NCBI GenBank assembly: GCA_020744425.1
Contig: JAGMUV010000003.1
Span: 4,216,001-4,280,000 of the forward strand
Length of the DNA stretch: 64,000 nucleotides
DNA from: Dactylonectria macrodidyma
Lineage: Eukaryota > Ascomycota > Sordariomycetes > Hypocreales > Nectriaceae
Direction of reading: 5' to 3'
Part shown: in pieces, positions 47,529 to 59,019 of the stretch
Position numbering within the stretch: the first letter of the stretch is position 1
Layout of the letters: each line of letters starts with the position of its first letter
Program-made: the position numbers and the translations under genes
Notes under the pieces: model-generated
What the model saw: only the letters and a program-made list of their open reading frames with translations
Told to the model about the DNA's origin: nothing
The model's database searches: none

Positions 47529-48110
47529 TCATAAGAGAACCCAAGAGGTCGCAGTCTCACGACTTCTCTTGAGCGTATCTAGCGGCGTCCTCCCTTTGTT
47601 GTATTTGATCCTCTTATCCGGCCCCGCATCAACAAGCACCTTGACGATATGATAAAGATCAGGCCCGACTCCACAATGGCATACCCGATGCAATGGCGTT
47701 TCGCCCTCATAGTCCTTTGCATTGAGGAACGGCTTGTATGCCACCACCGCCCCAACAATCTTGACATTTTCAATCGCTGCAATGTGCAATGGCGTTTGCT
47801 TGAAGGCGTTGCGTAGCGACACGTCGGCTCCCTTCTGTAATAACAGTTCCACCATCTCCAGCTACACATCTGGTGTAATAAACTTGTGTCCTGTGAGTGC
47901 ACGATGGAGCGGATAGCGGTGACTTGTGTTCGTACGCTGGTTCGGCGACCGGCCCATGGCAAGGATGAGTTTCAACACGTAAACAGTCTCGTGCGAAATG
48001 GTGGCGTTCAGAAGCGTTGAGCCCAGTTCATATTTGCAATTTTTCCGCAGTTTGACGAGTCGACGCAACAGATCACAGACTTCCTGCTCCAAGACAACCA
48101 GTACCTCAAA
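47529..48110 (-). pseudogene. Ankyrin-repeat gene fragment with in-frame stop
   Basis: One continuous minus-strand frame of about 190 codons is broken only by a TAG at 47864-47862. Around it the reading is HKFITPDV-stop-LEMVELLLQKGADVSLRN. At least three ankyrin units are recognisable: HRYPLHRAL, TPLHIAAIENVKIVGAVV and GETPLHRVCHC. The stop fits a C-to-T change of CAG (CpA to TpA), the RIP signature. The 5' end runs straight into the AT-only block at 48110, with no start codon, so the fragment is truncated. A functional short ankyrin protein from the internal ATG at 47849 cannot be excluded. Confidence 0.65.
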
Positions 48111-48433
48111 TTTTTTAAAGGATTTAATAAAGGAAGGTTAGTTTTTAATAATTAAGAAAGGAGGGATAAGAGTTTATTTATAAGTAAATTAATTAATTAA
48201 TTAAGTTCTTTATCTGATAATATCTTAAGTAATATAAATATATAATTAGTTATATAAAAATATAAAAATATAAAAATACAAGTTTAAGTTGCGGTTCTCA
48301 TAGTAATAAAAAAAGTTATATTATTTAATTAATATTTATCTTGGCTAGTAAAATAGAGAAATATCTTTTAAATTAGCAGGCCTTTTTACTTAGAATATAG
48401 CTATTAATTAACTAGTCTTATTTAATAGTGTCA
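48110..48433. repeat. AT-saturated block, probably RIP-mutated repeat
   Basis: Nearly pure A/T for about 320 bp, with (TTAA)n near 48188-48205 and an ATAAAA-type microsatellite near 48248-48275. Composition changes abruptly on both sides: the ankyrin fragment ends at one border and the stop codon of the Zn2Cys6 gene at the other. This is the pattern of a repeated element mutated by RIP. No coding potential remains and no terminal repeats could be found. Confidence 0.6.
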
Positions 48434-49788
48434 TTATCTACAAATGCCGACGAACTCTTTCGGCCACGCTAACCACTGATTCCAGTATTCTCCCATGAGC
48501 TCAAAAGCTACATCTACCATGCTCCGGCCCCAGCCATCCATAAACCAATAATTGTTTAGACCATGAAATAAAGTGCCAAGGTACGCGAAGATCAGCAAGG
48601 CAGGGGGCTGACGTTGTTGCAGCAGCTCAAAATACTCGTCCGGGGCAAAGTGCAGCCAGATAAATGGTGCGGACCAAGCCTGATTGTATCCCCATTGAGC
48701 TAATGTCTCAGGGTTCATCGTTCTGAATTGTCTCATATAGGCATTGCATTTTCGAAGAAGGGACAATGCCTTATCATAGACATGTGCATGACTGCTGTTC
48801 GCCCATACGGCTTGAATACTGCGAAAGTGGGAGTCTTCGGCCACCGATGGATGGTCTGGGTCCAAATTATCCCAGTTCCCGAGACCAAGCATGGGACTCA
48901 AGGGTCCAAAACGGACTCGTTCGTATACTGGTTGCAAGACGGCCTCGACGCCACGAATCATCGGGATCCACTCGGCTCCCAGGATGCGGGACTTGCGGTC
49001 GGCGGTAGGATCCTCATGAAGGGGCCCGAAGGCACCAAAGACATACAGAATATTCAACGACGTGCACACGAACAGAGCATCGCTGTTGTCATCGCTCATT
49101 TGGGCTATGCCTTCCTGAAACCCTTGCAGTGCTATGTTGTGATGATGGGTCGCGACTAGGACAAGCCGCCGTCTGTCAGCAGACTGCTTGTACGCGAGGT
49201 GCAGGGCTGCTAGACTGAGGATGCCATGCATGACAAAAGCATGCCTGAATGCAATCTGTGGGAATACCCTTTGCCAATAATAGTCCCCACCTGACGACTT
49301 GACAATGTCGAGGCTCGCCGACAGGGTCCAGTGGTGCAACAGGGCTAGATCATCAAGGACGAAGGTTGTCGTCGATGACGAGGATGTCTGGCCGCCCTCG
49401 GACAGGTGAGGTACCGAAAGAGACGATGCCAATGATGCCTCATCGCCCTGAGGCGTTGACGTGTAGGATCGGGCAGTGGAGTGGTCGCTGCTCGGTGTGA
49501 GGCAGCGAGTGGCGATCTTTGTAGATGGATAAACGCATGGATGGTCGTGTCGCACGCATGCCGTGCAGGCCGGTCTCTCTTCGTCACACTGCAGCACGAA
49601 TTAGAGCGCAATCGACAGCAGTTGATGTGCTGGCGGCCTGGGCTGAGGTGGCAAGAGGGAGAGAACGTGGCAAAAACAACCGGTCCCCAGCGCACCTTGA
49701 TTCGTCGCCTGCGACATTCCGCGCATCCCGTTTTTGATTTCCTATGTGGTCGTCGCCGGCCGGCCGATGGCTGCTCAGGTGTCTCCAT
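48434..49788 (-). CDS. Upc2-like Zn2Cys6 transcription factor (paralogue A)
   Basis: C6 zinc-cluster regulator of about 415 residues. Exons: 49788-49696 and 49588-48434, with a 107-bp intron that splits the zinc cluster. The cluster reads KTGCAECRRRRIKCDEERPA, then CTACVRHDHPCVYP, with basic residues (RRRPHRKSK) before it. The C-terminal domain starts LALLHHWTLSASLDIV and includes HHHNIALQGFQEGI, LGAEWIPMIRGVEAVLQP and LLQQRQPPALLIFAYLG. This is the arrangement of sterol uptake control protein (Upc2)-like factors, whose C-terminal domain senses sterol in yeasts. The longer frame starts with GTG, so the ATG at 49788 is taken. A clear paralogue lies at 57155-58477 in opposite orientation. Its stop codon abuts an AT-saturated block. 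Confidence 0.9.
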
Positions 49789-49856
49789 CACCCCTGTTCA
49801 AACAAGTGGATGTCCGACGTGAAAAGAAAGTCCCAAGTCCTGGGGGGCGGTTTGCG

Positions 49857-49936
49857 GGAACGAAGGAAGAGGGAACGAGATACGAGAGAACGAAGAACGA
49901 GAGAACGAAAGACGAGAGAGAACGAAATGCAGGGAA
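49857..49936 (+). repeat. Purine-rich GAACGA-type tandem repeat
   Basis: About 80 bp of imperfect 6-10 bp units built on GAACGA and ACGAGA, 70-150 bp upstream of the start of paralogue A. The strand bias (almost no pyrimidines except the C of ACGA) fits a degenerate microsatellite in the promoter. It may also act as a repeated binding site. Confidence 0.6.
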
Positions 49937-50748
49937 CGGACCAGTCATGGTTGTGGAATGCTTATGTAATTCCTGCTATGAGTAAGGACACGCCGTACCA
50001 TCGAGTTAGCTTCTTGGCCCTGCGGACCCGGATCAAACTCTTCTTTATTAGTGCCTTTGTGACTCTGTGCTAAAGTCCGTGGGACATTTTCGGCCATACC
50101 AGTACCCATTTCCGAGCGAGGACATTTCGTAGCGAAATCCCCATGGTGGGATATCGCTGTAAGTAGATAGGAAAGGGTTGCCCAAGGGAGCGAGAGCTCT
50201 GGTGGATAGCTCTCCTCGCCTCAAGATTCAATTTCTTAACATTGATCGAGGATGGATGATGTTCCTACCAAGCTTGGGATGCGTCCTTCAGCCTCTGTCT
50301 GGCGGTTTTTCACAGGTGAGGAGTGGTTGTGCTGCGCCAATGGAAGTCATCCTACGTTCTCTCTGTTATCGTTTTCAGCGTTCCATGATTTGTAGTCAGA
50401 AATCACCAGGGGGAGTGTTCGAATTCAGCTCGTGAAGCCATTTTCAACCCAGTCCTCCTTCTTAGTTGAACGATTAGGGACTCAGACATAGACGTTAACC
50501 ACCCGGGCTGCGGAAACGCTCGGAGTCTTCTTAGAAGACCATCCTATCTTTTAACTAATTGAGATGTATGAAGCTATTAGGTCTAGGCACAGAAAAAAGG
50601 ACACATAAGCAAATTATTCGCCCTCCGCACAAGAACCCACAGAGACAAATAATAAAGCAAACGAGGTCGGTTATTTCGCTAAGCTGAGAACGTAGTGAAT
50701 GATAAGTATGAAGGATGTCCCATTTTTAATAAACATCCAAGCCTGGAA
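49937..50748. other. Intergenic, no gene supported
   Basis: It lies between the Upc2-like gene's upstream region and the 3' end of the GH3 gene. Short frames only. A CAAACGAGG word is at about 50659. Confidence 0.45.
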
Positions 50749-53311
50749 CTACAGTACGGCCTGAGAGATGGTACCCTTGATGTCGCGAGAACTAAATCCC
50801 ACAGAAAATTTGATCTGGCCAGTGGGAAGCTGCCAGTTTTGAGCAGTGGTGTTCCAAAAACTCAAATCACGACGCATCAACGAGAAAGTGACTGGTTTAG
50901 CCTGTCCGGGTTCCAGGAAGACTTTTTCGAACCCACGAAGGACCATTGAGGGTGTATGGTTTGGTACCGCTTCCTTAGGAAAGTTGACGTAGAGCTGAAT
51001 GACTTGGGAACCAGGTACTTGGCCGGTGTTTTTCACCGTGGTGCTGAAAGTAACGACCTCCTTCCAAAGATCGGGGTTTCCCCCCACGTGCGTGCGATTG
51101 ATAGGGCTAGGCAAGGCAGCTAGGTGTTCAACCTTGCTCGTGACGGAGAGAGGGCTTATCAGGTCGTAAGTTGTGTAGCTCAAGCCGTACCCAAACTCAT
51201 ACAAAGGCGTAATATTCTTGGAATCAAAGTGTCTGTAGTCAATCATCAAGCCTTCGGTAAAGTCAGCCTGCCAAGCTGAAGAATCTCGACTGCGATTCCC
51301 GGTAATGTTGATGATAGGGAATTCGTAGTCCTTGGGATCTTTGGGAATAGTATAAGGCAGACGCCCTGAGGGGTTAGTTTCGCCATACAAGACGTCAACA
51401 ACGGAGTTTCCATTCTCTTGCCCTGGATAGTGTGCTGCCAAGATAGCCGTGACGTTGGGGTTGTTTGCCCACGGCATAGTGTTGACACCACCTGAATGGG
51501 TCACAACGACCGTGTTGTGACATTGACGCGCGATGTTTTCAACGATAACGGTTGAGTTCCAGTCGTTCTCGAAAGAAAGGCGGTCTGTACCCTCGCGATG
51601 CCAGCTCTTCAAGAAGACGAGGCAGACTTCGGGTATAGGAAATATGGAGGTGAAATCATTATCCACAATCCTTTGGTTGTCAAGTAAGTATTGAACACGC
51701 CCACCAGTAGCCTCGGTGCGGTTGCGAATGGCATGCAATGGGGAGACTATGTAGGTGTGTCGGCCAGCTCCAGAACCACCACCGACGCTCAGAGCACCTA
51801 TGTTCGCACCCCAAGGACCGCTATCGTCACCGGTGAAGGTAAGGCCTTCGGCGACGTCTGCAGCGGCATTACCGAAAACACCGACTTCCTTGGGAACCTT
51901 GAGTGGAAGAGTGCCGTTGAGATTCTTGAGGAGAACGGTACCGGCTGCGGCAACCTTGCGAACAACCTTTGCATGATCATTACGAACATCGCGGGCGGGA
52001 GGAGGATTGGCAGGGTCGAGTCCCATAGTACGGAGGATCTCGTCAGGGTAGTTGTAAGTTCGGGCGAAGACGTAGAAAGTCGATGGGTCGACGGTAGGAA
52101 AGTCTTCATATTGTTTCAGATAGAAGTATGGCGTTAGGATACGACGGGCCATGTCATCCACTTTGCTCTCATCGATGGTTCCGTTCAACACGGCCTGGGT
52201 CAGATTACCGCCCAAATATGAAGCTGCTGGCATCATAGCAGCGGACATGCCGTCAAGCGGGCCAGGCATCGTCATATCCAAACCGCCCTCGACGGAAGCC
52301 ATTCCGGAGTGAGTCGCAAACCAATCCGAGACGACATATCCCTGGAAACCCAGTTCGCCTTTCAACAGTCCATTCTGCAACTTTGAGTTCTCGCAGGCAT
52401 AGGTTTGATTGATTCTGTTGTAGCTGCACATAACGGATGCCACGCCGGACTTGACCGCATTGGCGAATGGCCAGAGGTAAAGCTCATGCATAGTGCGGTC
52501 ATCGATGTTAGAAGAAATTGCTTGCACCTCAAGCCCATCTTCAGTAAAGGTGTTCGAGCGCTGCGTCTCCTGCTCGTTACCAATGAAGTGCTTGGCGCAA
52601 GCTTGGACTCCCATTTTCTGAATGCCAGCAATGGTGTGTTCCATAGCGACACCTGTAAGGTAAGGATCAGGAGAGAAGCTCTCCCAGTTCCGGCCACCCA
52701 GAGGATGACGGCCCAATGCTCCAGCAGCAGGCCTGCGACTCTATTAGTGACGCTGAGCGACATGGCGATCAAGATACATACCCAAGATGAACATGGGCTC
52801 CCTTACCACGGAACTCGGCTCCAAGTGCCAATCCACGCTGGTAGATCAACTCTCGATCCCACGTTGCGGCGGTAGTGAGACCAGCTGGGAAGACGGTAGC
52901 GAAATCTGCAATTCGGACTAGCATTGATGAATTAGGAGCGGACCAGACAGCTAGATTGAGCAGAGAAGCATACCAGAGACGGGCCCATCGGCGAGGCAAA
53001 GGCCGGTAAAGTTGACCTCAGGAATAGGAGCAATATTGCCGTTGCATTGGGCCCCAAGAACGCTTCCGGTGGTCAAACTGACCTTTTGCGTCAAATTGAG
53101 ACAACGTACAGCCTCTTGGGCCCTTGCAAAAGCGGCGTCCCATCCTGCACCATCAGACTCGGCTGCGGGTCGTCAGTGGTAATGCGATAGCAAGAGAGGA
53201 TGATAACGTACGTGTCGGAAATGTCGCCACTGTAGTGAAGTGATCATCATGTTTCCCGGTGCATATGGCGGCGAACCAAAAGGCCAGGAGGCCGGCTCTC
53301 AAAGTTCGCAT
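50749..53311 (-). CDS. Secreted GH3 beta-glucosidase
   Basis: Glycoside hydrolase family 3 enzyme of about 802 residues that releases glucose from beta-glucosides such as cellobiose outside the cell. Exons: 53311-53212, 53162-52974, 52917-52782, 52732-50749; introns of 49-56 bp, all GT/AG. The start MRTLRAGLLAFWFAAICTG is a signal peptide. The GH3 N domain shows GLCLADGPVSG, LGPAAGALGRHPLGGRNWE, KHFIGNEQE and the nucleophile Asp278 in GYVVSDWFATHSG. The GH3 C domain has VGVFGNAA and GQENGNSVVDVLYGETNPSG. The C-terminal fibronectin III-like domain is present (GFEKVFLEPGQ, SFWNTTAQNW). Many N-glycosylation sequons. It lies between the two Upc2-like paralogues. The size and domains match fungal secreted beta-glucosidases without a PA14 insert. 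Confidence 0.94.
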
Positions 53312-53386
53312 GGTGTTTTCAAAGATCAAACGTCAAAGACAACTTGGGATGCTTGCGCCTGATACGAAGAGAATCAGGAATCAATA

Positions 53387-53394
53387 CTTATATT
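53387..53394 (-). promoter_or_regulatory. TATA-like element of the GH3 gene
   Basis: Minus-strand ATATAAGT about 76 bp before the ATG at 53311. Position and sequence suit a fungal TATA element; no other candidate is closer. Confidence 0.4.
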
Positions 53395-54321
53395 TCAACC
53401 CTTTAACGATGTAGTAACTCTAGCTCTCTCGTCGTTGTCCTCGCTGCGGCTGATTTACGTGGCCTGGCATCTGTGCCGCCAATGTCCTTGGCACTTTTCA
53501 GAGACGGCGGAGTCGGTCCGTTTGGATGCCTAGGTTATCGTAGCCTCCGTGGGTGAGGAAATACAACACGCGTTGTGGAGCTCTAGACGGGGTTGGCTGA
53601 TCATGGGGAAGTGGATGGACCATGTAAACGAGCTTAAACGACGTGGATGCAAGTATAACAGGCTCTGACGTGGCCCAAAGCACCCTCAAGAATCCGTTTT
53701 TGTTTTTTACGTCAGTGCGGCGTATCCGAGCTAGTACCGTCTGATTTGATGTGAAATCTTGCTAGAAAGTACGAGCGATCAGGGCCTTCGCTCGTGCTTT
53801 TCGTGTTCTAAAACTTGGAGATCTTTGCAGAGGGAAGACGCTCGTTTTTTGTCACGCATGAGTTAGGACTTGGTAGTTTCGAGGGTTAATAGTCCCAGTT
53901 CTCATCCTTGCTTGAACAAGTTCTTGCCTGCTTAAATATAATTACAGCTCTTTCTGGACTTTGTTTGGGAGACTCTCGAGCTTGATGTTAACCGCCCATT
54001 TCGGAAACAGGGCTCTCTGAGCCTAGCCCGCGACTCTGTAAAACCGCAGTAAGACTAAGGCTTCGTGGTTTTCAACTTCGAATGCCGTCATTGTGGGGAG
54101 CAACGGTACCAGGCCCGGCCTAGGAGACGTAATGGCGGGTCTTTGAGGTGCCTCATCTTCCGCGACACGACCCTGTGTGGCAATTCAATCCAATGCATAA
54201 CCTTTGCACGGGCTTGATGGAAAACTGCAATGGGAAGCTTCGCCTCGAACTGTTAAAAGAACACCTCAAAGGGTTAGCTTGAGCCAAGATGAAGGCTCTC
54301 GGCAAAAGTAGAAATGTGGGG

Positions 54322-54348
54322 CTAAACGAGCTAAACGATCTAAACGAG
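54322..54348 (+). repeat. Three tandem 9-bp CTAAACGAG units
   Basis: Exact head-to-tail array of CTAAACGAG, CTAAACGAT, CTAAACGAG. The same word recurs singly at 56941 and, reversed as CTCGTTTAG, at 62311, all in non-coding DNA of this part of the window. Confidence 0.7.
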
Positions 54349-54617
54349 GACGGAACATGGAACTGGTGTCTGAGGCTAGCTTTAACGAGTCGATGCGTAG
54401 CCTACCCTACAGCAAGCAGCGCCGGCGACAAATTGAACAAGGCCGTCGCCATAGTAGGCCTCAATGGATCTCATCATTCCGTCAATACGCCTTGGCCGTT
54501 CCTCGTACCTTGAACGAGCAGGAACGAACTAACCGAGCGTGCCGAGTAGGCAAAGTTCGTATCCACCAGCACCCCACCAGTCGTTTGGGAGTTAATTATG
54601 GTTGGGTGTAAGCGATA

Positions 54618-55460
54618 CAGTGGGTGTGCAAAAGTTCCGACAATGGAAAAAGTGGGTCTGGAGAGAGAATTTTATTACTACATCTTATAATAAATAGAAA
54701 AATATATTTAACTTATATAAAAAATACTTTTTAAATATATTTAACTAAAATAATAGCATATTTATTTAAACTTACTTTTATTAATATTTATATCTATTAT
54801 TTATATTTATAAATTTTATTTTAATAAAGGTCTTTTTTTATTTTAATTTTCAAAATCTCTATTATTTTAAGAATTTATAAATAAGTTTATTTAATATTAA
54901 ATATTAAAATTTACTTTTTATATTAGTATTATATAATATATAATTATAATTTTATTTTATAAAAATGTTTTAAAGTTATTTATATTATTTAAATAATATT
55001 TAAAATAATAAATATATTTAAAAATTATTAAAATTTCTTAGTAAAACTAAATTTTTTATAAAAATACTATTATTTTAAAAGGCTTTATATAAATCTATAA
55101 AATTTTATTATATTTAGAAAAAATACTCTTTATTGACAAAATGAAATTTATTTTTAAAATTAATAATTTAAAAAATTATTTATTTATTAATATCTAATTA
55201 TAGAGGTTAGAAGTTAAGAAACTTTTAGTACTTCTTTATTTAAGTCTACTTATTTTAGAAATTGAAAAATAAATAAGTAGTAAATAAAAAAGATATTTAA
55301 AAATCTTTTAATTATATAATAGTATTAAAATATCTAAAACTATTTAAAAAAGTATTTTATTTTATATATTTATTACTTTTTTCTTACTTTTTAATTATCG
55401 TACTAAAATAATCGCTGCAGATCCACTTTTTACAGTTGTCGGAACTTTTGCACACAACTG
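54618..55460. mobile_element. TA-flanked inverted-repeat transposon remnant (Tc1/mariner-type)
   Basis: An 843-bp element bounded by inverted repeats of about 45 bp. Both ends share TGTGCAAAAGTTCCGACAA. The outer end is CAGTGGGTGTGC on the left and, on the opposite strand, CAGTTGTGTGC on the right. Exact TA dinucleotides flank it (54616-54617, 55461-55462), the target-site duplication of Tc1/mariner elements. The CAGTGGG-TGCAA start resembles the ends of impala and the miniature mimp elements of Fusarium (from memory). The interior (about 54670-55410) is almost pure A/T with no open frame, so any transposase is gone, most simply by RIP, or the element was non-autonomous. Immediate neighbours are not AT-rich, which supports the borders. 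Confidence 0.82.
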
Positions 55461-57154
55461 TATGTATTTCTTGCCGTCCTCATCTTGTCTACAGTGGTTT
55501 TGGGAAGAGCCAAATCCATCAGGACATAAACGTTAAGACATTTTAAATCTTTCGCGCACGACTTGCGCGATGTCTAATTCTCTTTTACCACTAGGAGTCT
55601 TGTCTCCACGTTTCCCTTTCCCGTCCACGTATTCTTCGCAGAAGTTGACCTTGGGAGTCGCATTCTTCCTGGTTAGTTCCGACATGCCGCCGCTCGTGAC
55701 GCAGTCTTGCTGATACAAACCCTTTGCAGTGCCTGTTTTACGTCGTTCTACACATCTTCTACAACGTTGGATCAAAGCCGCAAGACCTGAAAGGAAAGCA
55801 AATGCCTAATAACTACCCACCGGACGACACTATGAGAGAGCCAGTTGACAAAGTCACCACTGTCACTCATACTCCGCCGGAATCCCTTTCAATTAATAGC
55901 AACAGCACCCAAAAGACGGAGTCGCTCAGGCAAACTCAAAGCTCCTCCGACGGGTTTGCACACGGCCATTTAGTCGAAGACAGCCTCTAGAACAGGAGTA
56001 TAACCCCATCAAGCGACATGAATGTAGCTCCGTTTTGCATCAGTGTACTTCCCATTCCATGATCACATCGAGTACACTGGTTTCAAGATGTTGGCTTTCG
56101 TCTGGCAATACGCCAGGGAGGCGAAGGGCGGCTCAGGTTTAGCTAAACGGTAGATAGAGCGAGCTATAACGGCAGCATAGGCAAACGCGAGGCCCCTTAT
56201 GAACGTTCCGATCCTTCTGCGGCTGTTTTGGTTTTGCCTGGGAGTGTCCTATGAACAAGGAGCAAGGTGTCCATCTTGAAGGCCCCCGTCGCGGGTCACT
56301 CCCTGTCGACCATTGTTTCGGCGCCTGTTTCCGGCGTCAAATTTAGACCAGATTAAAACCCCGTAGAAGTTCATATTCAAAACCTGGAAAGACATGCCAG
56401 CAACTAGCAGATTGTTTCCTAGCTCAAAAGGTGACTCTTTCCCTGAAGATGCGGCGCTTGCCAGGTCGCTGGCTGGCTGGATGCAGATGGAGATAAAATT
56501 GGTCCTGATTGATTATCCTGCCTCCCTCCTGAATATCGGATTATAATGAGCGGGATGGCAAACTTCCTTTGGGGAGTTGGATTTGTTGGAACTGATTTCG
56601 TATTGCTACTTGACATGTATTGGGTTCCGTCAAGCAGACAGCAATCAGGGAAATACTGCCGAGAGCTCAACATCGCTTTTGCCACGGACTGGTCTCGTGA
56701 GAACCGCAGATCCTGCGCAATCTCACACAAAACCCCAAGGGTTTCATCCTGGCACCAAGTCATAACATTCAACTACTTGGGCAGAAATTCTTGCGCTTCC
56801 AGATGGCCCGCCTTGACCATTACGAAGAAATAAGCTGTGGAGTCGGGCGAAAGGAATTACGAATGCGATTCGTCACGTTTAGATACGAGGCTAAGCAAGG
56901 GTGAGCGAGACTGAGCGAGATTAAACGAAGGCTACCTAGGCTAAACGAGGACTGTCTTGACTGTCTTGTCCTATTCACTCAGCTTCGCTTCCAAGTGTGA
57001 TTCTTAATTCCGACGCTTGATCACGCTCGATTCCACGCTTGATTTGAGGCTTGGGATGGTTTTCCTTTTCTTTCCACTTTCTTTTCCTCGTTTATTCTAG
57101 CGGCTTTGTATCACCTGCATCATAGATACGACTCGGTCCGAGGCTTCTCCCAAC
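55461..57154. other. Intergenic with weak coding hints
   Basis: A minus-strand ATG frame at about 55685-55533 (MSELTRKNATPKVNF, then a basic stretch with GKGKRGDKTPSGKRELD) looks protein-like but is only about 50 codons with no recognised family. The plus-strand frame at 55724-55990 is a weak candidate. Repeated GAG/ACGA words at 56885-56950 include TTAAACGAA and CTAAACGAGG, and CTCGTTTATT lies at 57087, about 65 bp before the next start. Confidence 0.3.
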
Positions 57155-58477
57155 ATGTCGGATGACTCGGGAGCTTCGCCAACTCAACGCTCCGTACGAA
57201 AGCCGCACAGAAAATCTAGGAATGGCTGTCTGGACTGCCGGAGACGTCGCGTAAAGGTGAGTTTACCTCTATGGAGCTAGTTACGACACCGGCTTAATAT
57301 TCTCCCCCAGTGTGGCGAAGAGCACCCGAGTTGCCGGGTATGCGTGCGGCGTAATGTCCGCTGTGAGTACCGAGGTGTAACTCGAAATTCGTCTAGCCCG
57401 TCTACGTCTGTGTCAGCTCTATCCGATTCCCACGTCCCACTGAGCCTTCTTCGGTCTTGTTCTCCAGCACCATCGCCGACTCCAGCCACCACACGTCTCT
57501 TTAGTCTCGCCGACGTCACTACGGAGACATTCATGTTGACCGACCTACGTCTGCTCCATCATTGGACGGGATCTACAAGCATTGATCTTTGTCGATGCCC
57601 TGAACTTCGCCACATCTGGCAAATCATACTTCCTCAGATTGGATTCAAACACTCATTCGTGCTACACGCCTTATTAGGCCTTTCGGCTTTACATATTGCT
57701 CATAAAACCCCATCTGAGAGGAAGACCAGGTGGATGGATGCAGTGCACCACCACAGCAAGGCGCTGGATGGCTTCCAGAAAGCAATTCGTTGCATAACCG
57801 AGGAGAATAGCGAGGCACTGTTTACGTGGTCGATATGCAATGTCTTGTACGTCTTCGCCATGTCGAATCCGCTTCAGAATACTCCAGATACTGGCTCCCT
57901 CTCAACGGCGATTTCACGAAATGACAAGATACTCGGGGCTGAGTGGATTCCCATGATTCGTGGCTTGGAAGCTGTACTTCAACCCACCCATAACTATTTG
58001 CGATTTGGGAGGATGAGCATCATCATGAGCCTCGGTAATTGGGACGAGTTAGACCCAGACCAGGACAGCTCTGGTCCGGAGGATGACTACTTTTGCAGCA
58101 GCCGGCAGACATGGAAGGACTCTAGCTGTCCCGAGATCTATGAGGCGGCGCTACTATCACTTAGAAAATGTCGCTTGTACTCGCAGCAGTTCCGCTCCAT
58201 GGATCCAAAGGTTATTGGCCAATGGGGATGGAACAGGGCGTGGTCAGGGCCTCTGATGTTCATTCATTTTGCGCCCGAGTCTTACTTTTCGCTTCTTCAA
58301 CAAAGACAACCCCCTGCATTGGTCCTCTTTGCATACTTTGGCGCCCTTTTGCACGATCTGAAAGATCACTGGTTCTTGGAGGGATGGGGAAAGTCCATAG
58401 TGGAGGTGGTGGAGGATATACTCGGAAGCTATTGGAAACCATGGATTTCCTGGCCCCTACAGGTAGTCCAGAGATGA
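57155..58477 (+). CDS. Upc2-like Zn2Cys6 transcription factor (paralogue B)
   Basis: C6 zinc-cluster regulator of about 422 residues. Exons: 57155-57256 and 57311-58477, with a 54-bp intron at the same position within the zinc cluster as in paralogue A. The cluster reads NGCLDCRRRRVKCGEEHPSC, then RVCVRRNVRCEY. The C-terminal domain (LRLLHHWTGSTSIDLC, HHHSKALDGFQKAI, LGAEWIPMIRGLEAVLQP, LLQQRQPPALVLFAYFG) is by eye about half identical to paralogue A along its length. It is therefore a duplicated, diverged Upc2-like factor. Its upstream region carries TAAACGA-type words. RTA1-like genes follow 3 kb downstream. Target genes are not known. Confidence 0.9.
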
Positions 58478-59019
58478 GAGGTATGGCAAATGTAGTTGAA
58501 CTTAGGTTGCGTGTCCGAAATCTCGGGCGTTCGGTATGTTCTTGGTATCAAATTAGACTGGGTTCTGCAACCGTCGTGTAGGCTTGCTGGGGATATAAGC
58601 TCTAGAACCTCCCTTGTACTGACAGCACCTGAGTCTGCTGCCTTCTGCTGTTACCATTTTGGCAACACCATTGGATAGGCAGCAGCTCGGTGGTCGAGCT
58701 TCACCTCTGGGCGCTTCACCTACTGGGCTCGAATATCATCGGAGTTTTGGTCTTGGTCGGTCACAAAATGGAGACTATCCCGTCGAATGATGATCTAGGA
58801 GCCGGTGGATATGACTTCTTTCGCATCGTTTCAGTTCTTGCGATAGCCATCTCCCTCTCTGGGTGAAGGGCAAGCAAAATGGGCGAATGTACTGGTCCAT
58901 ACAGCCGTGAAAGGCGGCTAGAAATAGTACAGACTAAAGACTTCCAGTTATGGGTGCAATCTATTGTTTTGCAGCGCTGGCACTACAGACGAACGGAACA
59001 GGTACAAGAGTTGATTAAG
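58478..59019. other. Convergent intergenic region
   Basis: Downstream of paralogue B and downstream of the minus-strand regulator remnant. No gene supported. Confidence 0.45.

Larger units (their letters stand above)
53312..54617. other. GH3 upstream region with TAAACGA motifs
   Basis: No gene supported in 1.3 kb. It holds TAAACGAG at 53625-53632, TAAACGAC at 53635-53642, and the tandem motif repeat at 54322-54348. The region ends at the TA flanking the inverted-repeat element. Confidence 0.45.
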
